Below, piece after piece: positions 38,811 to 49,800 of a DNA stretch of 64,000 bases. A program made the position numbers and the translations under genes. Within the stretch, counting starts at the first letter, position 1. Each line of letters opens with the position of its first letter. Source of the DNA: Nymphaea colorata (Eukaryota > Streptophyta > Magnoliopsida > Nymphaeales > Nymphaeaceae); the NCBI RefSeq assembly GCF_008831285.2, contig NC_045138.2:29855934-29919933 (forward strand), read 5' to 3'. The notes beneath the pieces were generated by a model that was not told the DNA's origin, searched no databases, and saw only the letters and a list, made by a program, of their open reading frames with translations.

Positions 38811-41800
38811 ATGGCCATGGGGACGCGCCTTAAGGTTCTTCACCACCGGGAGCTCTCTTCCATCACCATTTGTAAGTGCCCACTAACTCCAGACAGCAAA
38901 TGCCACACTTTTCTTCAACTGTTCAACTCTAGGTGTAAATTTCCACAAAACTTTCACGACGGTGCTGCACTACCCGTGTTGGAAATTCATAGTAGAAACA
39001 TAGTGAAAATGGTGGGTGATGCTCAGAAGTGCCAGTGCACCAAAGTTACGAACTCTGGTGTCCTGGACGTTCTAAATTCTGGAATTTCTGGTTTGAAATG
39101 CAAAGGCGAGAAGGCCACAAAAAGTTACAGGAAGAAGATGGCTATGGCTAGTCCAGTAGAGGAGGAAGGCAGCATTAAGGAAGCAAGGTCCACTAAAGCC
39201 CTAGACTCTAGGGTCCTTAAAGAGTTAATTTTGAGGAATGAAAGTGGGGAGGTTAAGGTATGCAAGAAACCGAGGGAGTCTTTGATGATAAACAGAAAAA
39301 GGAAGAAACCTATCGGTTCCACGCAGCAGGCTCATTCGGTAGTGGCTAAAAACTCTGAAGCTTCAAACGAGTTTAATTCTAGGATCTCCAGTTGGAATAC
39401 TGGAAGTGAAGATGAAAGGAAAAAATACGCAAAGACTCTGGTCAGAAGTCCAGAAGAATTTAGAAAAGCTAGTGAGAGAATAGATGCTGCTAAGAGCTCA
39501 GATGCTGATGGTATGGCACACTTGGACTCAGGGTCCCCCAGTCAGAGTTCCAGAAAGGAGGCGGTACCCAAGAAGACTAAGAAAGGCCAGACTGATTCTC
39601 CAGGAACACAAGCAAGAATAGGGTTGGATATGTGTTCTAAGAGAGGTGACGTGATGGGAGCAATTGCTTTATACGATTCTGCTGTGAGAGATGGGGTGAA
39701 GTTGAACCAGTATCATTACACTGTTCTTCTGTATCTATGTTCATCGGCTGCAATGGGGGTAGTCCAACCTGCAAAAAGTGGCAGTCGGAATCTAAACCCT
39801 GCAGTTTCAAGAGGGACTGAAGCTGAGGATGAATTGGGAGAAGACGTGGCTGAATGTGTGAAGGACTGCAATCAAGGGGAGACTAAAATGCAGCCTTCAA
39901 GTACGTTCTCTAATGAATCGGATGAAAGCTGTGAAGAGGATAAGGAAAAGAAGAGCGTAATTTTGGTAGGAGGCGATATTAAACAGTATGCACTTTCTAG
40001 AGGGTTTGAGATTTATGAAAGGATGACAAGGGAGGAAATTCCTATGAATGAAGCAACATTGACATCAGTTGCTCGGATGGCAATGGCAATGGGCAATGGA
40101 GACTTTGCGTTTGACATTGTAAAACAGATGAAAGCCATGGGTATAACTCCGAGATTAAGGTCTTATGGTCCTGCATTGTTCTGCTACTGCAATAGTGGTG
40201 ACCTCGATAACGCTTTCAAGGTTGAGGAACATATGCTAAGTTCGGGAGTTTATCCAGAAGAGCCTGAGCTAGAAGCTCTTCTCAAGGTAAGCATTGTGAA
40301 TAGTAGAGCTGACAAGATTTATTATCTGATGCATAAGCTCAGAAAAAGCATACGACAAGTTCCCTTGTTAATGGCAGAGTTGATAGAGAAATGGTTCAAA
40401 AGCAAGGCAGCTTCTAGAGTGGGGAAGAGAAAATGGAATCCAGAATCAATAAGTAAGGCAATGGAAAGTGGAGGTGGTGGTTGGCATGGCCTAGGATGGC
40501 TAGGAAGTGGAAAGTGGAGTGTGGTGCGTACAACCATTGGAGAAGACGGCATTTGTAGACATTGCAAAGAGAAGCTTGTCACCATAGACACTGATCCGAT
40601 AGAAACTGAAGCTTTTGCAAATTCAGTAGCATCCATAGCTAGAAAGAGAGAGCGGGATGCAAGCTTTCAAAATTTCCAAGTAAGAATCTCTTTGTAAATA
40701 GCAAGGTTTGAATGAGGGCCTCAAACAACATGGTTCGTTGGTCAGTCAAACTAAAATGGTCATCGATTATGCTGCTTATTGCTGCTAAATCAATCAGCTT
40801 CTTTACCAAGCAAGTTCAACTGATTTGTTAGGATTTTGCTACTACTTAGTTGACTAGTGCACTATTCAGACTATGATGATCGATGTCACATAAGTACGGG
40901 TGCAGGTACGGTTACTGTCCATTTTCAAAAAACTTGGGTGCGGGGGTATGGCCGTATATATATATATATACATATAAGAAATACTTAAAAAATATAATCA
41001 AAATAAAGAATATACATCAACATAAACAAATAAATAGCATACAAAATATATATCAACGGCTCTTGCAGCACCCGCACCTAAATTTTTTTGAAAAATTGAG
41101 GCATTTGCACTCACATCAGCAGCCGCACTCAGATGTTATAGGGTGGAACTTGAACCCAAGGGCCAAGGTCCATTTGTTAAGATCATCTGCCTGACATCGC
41201 TGGCACACGAAGCTTTCAAATTGATATATTTTGCTCTGGTATCAGTAATACATGAAAATTGAAACCTCTTGATTGTGGCCATCATCATCTTACTCTTTAA
41301 AGTTGTGGCTGGGTGCAATCCCAGTTCCATTTCTCATATTAGCAACTCTATCTAGGTATAACATGAATATGGAAAGAGTTTACGATTTTCATTGCTTAAG
41401 TGTGATTGAGATGAAAATGTTCCTCTACAAAGTTAGGTATCTTCATCTGACGAAGTAACTGATATTACCATGTGCAGAACTGGCTTGACTATTATGGACC
41501 TTTTGAAACTGTAGTGGATGCTGCAAATGTTGGCCTTTTTAGCCAGAGACGATTCTCAATACCTAAGGTAACTGTCTGATGCTAAGAGTAGGCAAGCATA
41601 TTGAACCTTATCTTTACAATTCATCCAGCTAATTAGCTATATGCTTATTAAAAAAATTCAGGTCAATGCAGTTGTCAATGCAATGAGACAAAAGTTTCCT
41701 TCAAGAAAATGGCCATTGATCATTGTGCACAACAGGCGTATTAAAGGAGGCAGGGCAGATGATCCCCCAAATAGAAGGATTATAGAAAAGTGGAGAACTG

Positions 41801-43899
41801 CTGATGCGCTTTATGCCACTCCAACTGGATCAAATGATGATTGGTGAGAATGTTTGGTTAGATAAAGTTATAAACACATGTAGGCTATTCTTAGTCAATT
41901 ATAAGCTCACTGTTGTAGTCTCCTGTACATTCATCTGAATAACTGTCTATGCATCTTCTGTTTTTTTTCAGAAACTACTGGTTTTTAAAATTGAAGTTGT
42001 TGACCAGTTTTTTGGAAACCAGCATTTTGTTTGCATATTAGCAAGAAAATGATCAAGTTCCTGCTCAGACATCATCAAGGCAGGTTTACTGATGAGGAGG
42101 AGGAAGTTGCAAGGCTGAACTGACTGCATCATGGAATATTTATCACATCATCTGATCGTATGGATAGTCTATGTGCCTAACAACTTCTGTGTAACTTCTA
42201 TGGTAAATGATAGTCTAGATAATGGCCAAGAGCATCTTTTCTATGTCACATGAGTATGGTGTGGGGGTGCAGATGCGGAAAGGGTATATACATATATTTA
42301 TTATATATATATAAATATATGTAGTTCATAATATATATATATATATATATTATATAATTATATGGTTGTATATTAGATTAATATGTCCTCTTTAGTTGTT
42401 TCTTACTTTTATTGTTGTAAACAAAGAAAGAGTGGGAGCCAAACCCGTATCTGGCACCTGCACCTGCACCAGGGTCATGTCAACACGAGCTTCCCCTTTT
42501 TTGAAGAATTCGTGTGACATACTCTGTTTTATGTGGGAATAACTATAGGTGAGGAATATCATTGGGGGTCACTTTTCAGAGAAAAGGATCTTTTTGAAGC
42601 TAATCAAATGTTCAAGCTCTATAGATACTTTGATTGCACATTCCTCCTTCCTATGCATGTGCATACACATAATCCACATTCAAAGAGAATCTGTCTCTCT
42701 CCCCCTCTCTCTCCTCTCTCTCTGTCTCTGTCTCTCTCTCTCTCTAACACGTGTAACACAGTACTACATATGTTTACATATACTTCAAGTACTGATTGGT
42801 GTGCATATTGCTTGTATTAAGTACTAACCTATTCTTCAGGTACTGGTTGTATGCAGCTATAAAGTGTAAGTGCTTGCTGGTGACTAATGATGAAATGAGA
42901 GATCATATATTTCAGATGCTAGGGAATGATTTCTTTCCCAGATGGAAAGAAAGACATCAGGTATAAGGAGTATCTAGACAACATATTTTAGATGGCTGAT
43001 AAACTCGGTATACTGATGGTCTAAAATGAAAAATCACAATAGCTACCATCATAAGTTGATCTATCACTTTGCCTAGGCTGAATATTTTTAGTTTTTAAGA
43101 TTTTACAAGTTAGATCAACACGTTACATCAGCATGTAATGTAAGGAATATAATATGAATGATTTCTGAGAACAAATATAACTGTAATAATATAATCACTA
43201 TGAAAATTTTGACCACATATACAAATGTAATAAACATAGAATTTCATTTGTTCCATTTTTTCGTCCTTGCTAATAATGTGGTGTTTTTTTGTCTTTGTGA
43301 AGGTGCGCTTCAGTTTTAGTGATACTGGTGTCAAATTCCACATGCCTCCATCTTGCTCTGTGGTGATTCAGGTAATGAGAATCCACCCAATGCCAATATA
43401 CAGTAGTGTTATCAGAAAAAAACAAAGTTTCATTAACGGGAACATGAGAACAATGAAATTCTTTAGGCCAAACTAAGACACAAATCCTGGCTGGCATCAA
43501 TCACAAACAGGAGCGACATAAATGGTTTTTTGGACAGCTATAGAGGTTTTGTAGGCTAACTCCATGAACCCATGTCCTTTTGAGTTCAAGTTTGTTATGC
43601 CACTTAGGCATGCTTGAGCTCGGTTTGGAGATTAATCAATTCCTAAGTTGACCCACTCTTTTTTGTTGAAGAAATATAGGTATTGGTTTTTTCATTTGCC
43701 ACAGACGAATGTTTTCAAGTCAGCTATCTTGTCACAGGAATCAGAACAAGGACATTGGCATGTCCCTGTGGCAGCAGAGTGTCATGAATTTGAGAAAGAA
43801 AGAATTTGGCTATGTGCATCGAGGGCTAGACGGAGCAAACCTGCCCAGAAGTCAACAACAAAGTCCAAAGGTGAATTTTATGAATACTCTTCGGGCTAA
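38811..43899 (+). CDS. PRORP: Protein-only RNase P (PRORP), PPR plus NYN metallonuclease
   Basis: RNA-free RNase P that cleaves the 5' leader from precursor tRNAs (family knowledge). Exons: 38811-40679, 41478-41567, 41662-41843, 42840-42960, 43303-43371 and 43738-43899, giving 830 aa. PPR repeats occupy about residues 265-300 and 395-500 (for example FEIYERMTREEIPMNEATL), split by an acidic/Ser insert of about 80 residues. The zinc-binding part begins with C582/C585 (GICRHCKEKL) and closes with H785 and C803. The NYN nuclease has aspartates D637 (VVDAANVGL), D712, D713 (GSNDDWYW) and D731 (LLVTND), with the spacing recalled for Arabidopsis PRORP1. Odd points: the N-terminal 260 residues are long, Lys/Ser-rich and without a known domain, making it larger than the usual 520-580 aa. 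Organelle or nuclear location is unclear; a basic NRKRKKP patch could be a nuclear signal. The end may instead be spliced to 44933-45174. Confidence 0.95.
40881..41133. mobile_element. Dispersed repeat with TATGTCACA-type ends, PRORP intron 1
   Basis: Starts GATGTCACATAAGTACGGG, continues with GTGCGGG-type direct motifs and a TA tract, then CACCCGCACC and a TTTTTTTGAAAAATTG box. The same architecture occurs in intron 3. The right boundary is decayed. Non-coding; probably a non-autonomous DNA element. Confidence 0.6.
42241..42521. mobile_element. Dispersed repeat with CTATGTCACA/TGTGACATA ends, PRORP intron 3
   Basis: About 281 bp bounded by CTATGTCACA on the left and TGTGACATA on the right, a 9-bp inverted repeat. 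Inside are GTGCAGATGCGG, TA-rich sequence, then GCACCTGCACC and a TTTTTTGAAGAATT box. It is related to 40881-41133 and to 26300-26401. Flanks do not give a clean target duplication. No coding capacity. Confidence 0.65.
42700..42746. repeat. Interrupted (CT)n microsatellite
   Basis: CT-rich tract with a few interruptions in PRORP intron 3, ending roughly 90 bp before exon 4. It may simply act as a distant pyrimidine tract. Plus-strand frames over it encode Ser-Leu repeats and were discarded. Confidence 0.85.
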
Positions 43900-44932
43900 G
43901 TCAGAGTCTCAGGCAGCATGTGCTCCTGAAAATTTTTTTATTTGCTTTTGTAAAACATCATCCAAGAATGTACCTTGGAAGTTCAGCAAGAGCTGTCATA
44001 CAATATACAACTGAAAGTTGATCTGTTTATTGGTCCTGCCGGCAGAAAGGGCACTTGGTAAATCTTACCAGCCAGACTGAAATTTGTCTGTGAGATGGGA
44101 AGCTAGGTATTGTTACATGGTTGTTTTCTTCTTTAGAAGTTGCAACCTGTGGTTTGTGGTGTATTTGGTGCTTGGTCACTTATGGAGCCTGTTATTGGAA
44201 TTGATGCTCCATGCTACTGCAGATTGGGTTGCTTGGCGATTGACGGATAGATGCAATATGGAATGGGCTTTGACCATGTTGACCTAGAGATTTTCTCTCA
44301 CATAGTGATACCAGTTCCTGAGATTGTACTTTAAGAGGAATGGTTCAGTTCGATGCAGTGATTGCATTGGTTTTGTTCTTCACTTCCTTCTTTTTATTGC
44401 ATTCTTCTCAAGTTTTCTTGGACTCTGGATATCTGCAGTGCTAAGTTCTGGAAATATCCTAGCAACCAAATGAAAAAGCCTAAAAATTAAAATGAACCAG
44501 GAACCACTTTACATGGATGCGAATGCAGGGTAGGTTCTATGTGTCATTCTCAAAAGAAATAAATAAATAAATATAAATATATATATATATAAATGATTGT
44601 TGACCCAAGACTGTTTCCCACACTAATTTGAGAGTATCCGTGAAGTATCCTGTTGCGTCCAACCATCATGCCATGTGTATGTGGAATATCACATAAGCAA
44701 AATGTCCCTGTGAAATGTCATTTGTATTGCTTGAAGCTAAAACCGAGTTGTGACTGGAATTGACTCTGGTTATATCAGGAAGTCAGCTTGGAATTTTCTG
44801 GATGACCTAGGAAAATGTTTAGCCGGTTTAACTAAATTATCTCTATAATCTGATTGAGCTTGTTTCTTTCCTAGTTACCTATTACTTATTTTCGAAGTTT
44901 GGCTAAATGTTACAGTTTATTATTTTCATCAG

Positions 44933-45174
44933 ATATCTATAATTGTGAGCCAGATGGTGGTCCTTCAGCATCTGCTGCCGTCAAGAACAGAAGTACAACT
45001 TCAGAAAATTCTCAAGGAATGGCGAATTCCTGCAATATGGAGGAAGGAGGACAAAGATTGCATACACAGGATGGACAAGCATTACTTAAATCCTTTTCCC
45101 AACATCAGACTGTCTCATCTCAAATAATGGCAGCTCAAAGACTTGGTGGATGTGTTCTTGATTTTCAGATATGA
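44933..45174 (+). other. Candidate alternative last exon of PRORP
   Basis: An open stretch of about 80 codons follows a good acceptor (TTTTCATCAG at 44923-44932). Splicing from a donor inside exon 6 (AAAG|GTGAAT at 43870/43871) would keep the reading frame: Lys then Asp-Ile-Tyr-Asn-Cys. The product would be 901 aa with a Ser/Gln/Asn-rich tail instead of the short tail ending at 43899. Composition looks coding, but I know no domain in it. The catalytic residues all lie upstream, so either end gives a complete nuclease. Transcript evidence is needed to choose. Confidence 0.45.
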
Positions 45175-46804
45175 GTTATTTCAGCTGCAAAAGAAACTAT
45201 CTTGTTCTATTCATTGTCTTTGTTGGTGCCGTCAGATGAGCCTATGTGCATTTTTTCTTTTGCCATCAAGCTGCTAATTGTACAGATTCGGTAGATATTC
45301 TCCCTGTTCAATTCTTTCAATCTTGTATTCTTTCAGGAGGATAATTATGGGAACACTGAAGTTAGAATGTTCTAACAAGGAAATTCAGAAACTGATGGTG
45401 TAAAAGTCAGTCAAATGCAAGGCTCTTTGTTTATTACCTGTCACCAGGAGATCTGATCCAAGCGACTGATCTTTCCAGTTCACATCGGCTTCACATGTAA
45501 AAGGCACCATTGAACATAGCAACTATTATATTCTTTATATGTAATTATTTTGTTAACCGAACTAGATATAGTTTAGTGATCAATTAAGCCATTTAAGATC
45601 CAAGAGGTTTAATCTACTTGAAAGTTTTCAGGGTCTTTCCTTTGAATCTTTTACAAAATTAAATCAAGTTGATACTTGACTCAATTTGATTACTCAGACA
45701 AACCCTTGTTTCCAACCGCCCATGGCTAAGTTCATCAGATTGCTCCAGTCAAGTACTTCAATCTTTTGGCTTTGTCACGATTCCTTCCTCCACATCAGCC
45801 TCAAGAGAAGGTGAGGTTGTTGGGGGGTTGGACAGCATCTGACACTTCTCATTCAAAGGATGCTCCTTGCAGGCGCGACAAGAAACTCAGACGAAAGCAT
45901 TCTTCTCCACTCGTTCACACCCCCTACATTCCTCGCTCTTTGCCTTGAAGAAGAGTAGACGGGTGCTGATTTCAAGAACTATGCTCAAAATCTTATGGAA
46001 GACTAGGATATCAAAATTCACGATCCCGTTATACGAGTCACATGTATTCATGTCATGCCCAAGCAAGTTTCGCTCAATGACCTCCAACAAGGTCATATTA
46101 CCATCATTGCTGCACTCATAATGTTACTTTTAGCATTTGTCATCTAGTGTAGAAATTGACTTTTTTCAAATGTTGAAATACGCAGCTAGTTCAAATCGAT
46201 AATCTAGATCTGAGGCCTCTAGTTCATGTTCATGAATCAGATAAATTGCATCCCGTAAGCTATCAGGGCATGGTAATAACAGAAGTACAACTGGGGGTAG
46301 TAAATTTGACCAAGATATAATAAATCATCTTAAAAGACAGGTGACCATGGAGTTACATGAAACAATTTCAGTTGAGAAATTTTGAAGTTCAACAAGGCCA
46401 AAAACTTCCCTGGAACCAGGACTACAGATGCCTGGGCTTCCCATTTAAGATGCATTTCGATGGTAGCATAAATTTTTCATGGATGGACCGAGATGAGGCA
46501 GAACAAAGTGCAATCATGCACCACAAGTGCTGCTGCTGAACAACTCTATGGCACCTTTGATTTAATTGCAGAGACAACTGCATCCAACAAAATGCTCCAA
46601 ACAAACAGAAGAATATACCTAGTTGAACAGCAGAAGCAAAAGAAGCATGAAGCTCTTATTTTACAGGGGATTGTGATTACAATAACATATGTGAAAAAAG
46701 AATGTACATAACTTCAATAAGCAAATCAACATTCAAGTGGGAGCTGAAAGAAATTATTAGAGCAAGGAATAAAAGCTCTATCACGCAAATCCATCACAAG
46801 AATC
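45175..46804. other. Convergent 3' flanks of PRORP and TOL
   Basis: The two genes converge here. Positions 46425-46804 are the TOL 3' flank that is shared with the pseudogene segment on the other side of PRORP. A plus-strand frame at 45766-45948 is Pro/Arg/Lys-rich and unrecognised. No RNA gene or further coding sequence was found. Confidence 0.5.
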
Positions 46805-49800
46805 CTATGTTGCCGGGGTACTCGAGGGTTTAGATTTTGTCTTTGCAATGCTTACTAGATCACCAAAAAGTTTATCTTCAGCCTTAGCTGGCTTCTTCGG
46901 CTGCAAATAAGCTGCAGAAGAACCTTGAAAAGAGCTCGTGTATCTGTCATCTTGAAGGGAAAGCCCTTGTGTCCTTCGAGATATGTCATCAGGTGTTGCC
47001 ATGGAGTATGTGGCCTGCCTCTGATCACCAAATTGCACCTCTGCCTGCTGACCATAAGCAAAGGCCAAGGGTTGAGGACTTTGCATTGATTGCATATCCC
47101 AGGGTGCTGGTGGAAGTGGTCCCACACTCTGAGAGCCTGCTCGTGTAGCATTGAGATCAAAAGAAATAACTCAAAAGCATGTAAATAACAAAGTTTAAGA
47201 ACAGAAATTCTTGGGAAGCAGTCAAAGTACAAGAAGATGCCAACAATACCATAAACAAAAGTTTGCTGTTGTGTATTCATGATTGGCGCAACCTGCCCAC
47301 CCCAGGCAGGATGGCTCTGATTCATATGCACACCCTGCAGGTAAGCTGCTTGTTCAAACTGTGGAGGACCCATGCTCGGCATGCTTCCATTTGGAAAAAA
47401 TCCAGGCTGCATCTGTTGCTGTTGTTGAAGAGGTGCTCCCATTGAAGAAATGGTCCCATTTGAATAAAGTGTGGGCTGCATCTGCTGCTGCAACTGTTGA
47501 GGTGCCCCCATGGTTGGGATAATGCCATTTGGATATAACGTGGGCTGCATCTGGTGCTGAAACTGTTGAGGTGCCCCTGTCATGGGGATGGTTCCATTTG
47601 TATATGATGCAGGCTGCATCTGTTGCTGCTGTTGAAGTTCTCCTATGTTCGGAACGCTTCCATTTGAGTATAATATGGACTGTGCTTGTTGCTGCTCCTG
47701 TATTGTTGCTTGTTGCAGACTCTGAAACTGTGTGGCTGCCTGTGATGTTGGTAGAGTCATTTGAGAGCCAAGAGAATCAATAGCTGAATTATGAGAGAAT
47801 GGATCTGAAAGGGCTAGCATGTCCTGCTGCTGCGGCGGTTGCAGCTGGGGGGCACTGGCAGTTGATTGACCAACAGAAACTAGAGCTAACACATCTTTGC
47901 TGGCTGGTGACTGGAAATCTTCACCACTAAGAAGGTCCAGGTTGGGGTCCGCTCTGGTGGCAGGAGCTGCAGCAGCTCCTGGTGGTGCAGGAAGCAGCAG
48001 TTGCTGCAGAGGAGGTTGATTTATAATGCTTCCTGATGTGGACCTACATTGTACATGATATTTAAAATTTTAGTTTGAAGTAAAGGCAAAAAAATGCTTC
48101 CATTGATTGGAATTTCCATGAAGGAAATGGAAAATAGAATAATATCCACAAAACACGTTCTTACTTTCAGATTGCTCACAAACTGTAGTTACAAAGTCAA
48201 TGATTTAAACTTACAAAAACCTCAACATAAGATAAGTATTATATGCAACTTCGTTTGCTGGAATTGTGGTTCATAATCCATACATATGGGTTATAAGATG
48301 CTTCCTTCAGTCAATAGCGTGCATGCATCCACTGTTATATTCTCTGCCATTAATTTTTCATTGATTTCCTGTAAAAATATGCCTAGACTGAGGTTGACTT
48401 GGTAATTGTTTAAGTCCTTTTAAGTAGCTTGCACAAGAACCATTATAAAATTTAGACATGAAGATAACAAATTTAATCTCGTCCGAGTTACTCCTAACTC
48501 CTAAGCTTGATTAACCATTATTATGCATTGGTCAAGCCTACTTGCTCAAAATGTGGACCAATGATGACCAAAAAGCAACTAAAAGTCAAATAATCAACTT
48601 TAGTTGGCCCAGGGCTCATCAGTGACACTGATTCTCAAAGTAGTCCAGATATGAGTAAGAAACATATATCTCATCAACTAACCCACGCTAGTTTGCACTG
48701 CAGTCCTAACTGTCATTGAGTCCTTGACTATCACATAAATCGGAATTTGCAGCCTGGACTAGGTGATGAATGTGGTTCACAGATGGGCATGGACCAAATC
48801 TAAGTGCTAAAATTTGAGCGGAATATCCTAGATCATTTCAACTCAAAGGGAGTTTAACAAATCCTGAAAATTGTCAGGACTCCCATTGTAGTTCATAAAT
48901 CACATTTTTTATGCACGTTATTCACAGAAATTCAATTTTTATAAACTTGCAAAAAATTTAAGGCTACCATGTGTACTCTTCACAGTAACAGAAAACACAA
49001 AGGAAACAACATGGCACAAGGAAAAGTCAGGATGTTCACTTATTACCCCTGTTCCACATCCTTTGAACTAGTCTGTGCAGCATCTGAACCATCACCAATA
49101 TCTAAAAGGGCAGGCGGAGGCTTTTTCTGCTCAGGGCGAATGACCATTCCTGAAGCAATTGCATCATGTTTAGAAAGCAGTCTTTGCAAGTCATCATTCA
49201 GAGCTAAGCCTTGACGGAGTAGTTCCTCATCTCTGCAATTGAAAAACAATAACATTGATACCATTTGTCAGCATAAAATTTGACTCATCTGAAATTTTGT
49301 CTCATTATAGGATGTACAATGGCATACTAAATTTTCAACGGAACATGTCCAGAATAGCTGTTCAATAATCTTGTAAGTATCTTCTGACTGACATTGTCAA
49401 CAATAAGAAGTTTGCAGATTCTTACGAAGTAGTGTTCGCAAGCTGAACAACTTGCTGCCTATAAGAACGGCATTGTTCTACAAGGTCTACAATTACATCT
49501 TGTCTGAGACCCTGCAAGTTAAGATAAAAGTTTCAGTATCTTGGTAGATCAATAAGTGAATTTCCATAACTGAAACCATTATTTCAAATCTCTATAATAT
49601 TGTAAAATGTAAACTCAATATTCAAATATGATAACCGTATAACTTTCAAGTGTCATGATTATGCAGTTCAGAATTATCAACTCTGAGATATCTACATTAC
49701 AACACCAAACATCTGAAAACTACCTCCTTGTTGCCTGGCTCCAAAGCATTCAGCATCTCAGCAAGAACATCCATGATTCCACGCGCATTCTGAATTTCAG

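Noticed and set aside
40322-40636. 104-codon minus-strand frame inside PRORP exon 1
   Set aside because: Shadow of a confident coding exon on the other strand.
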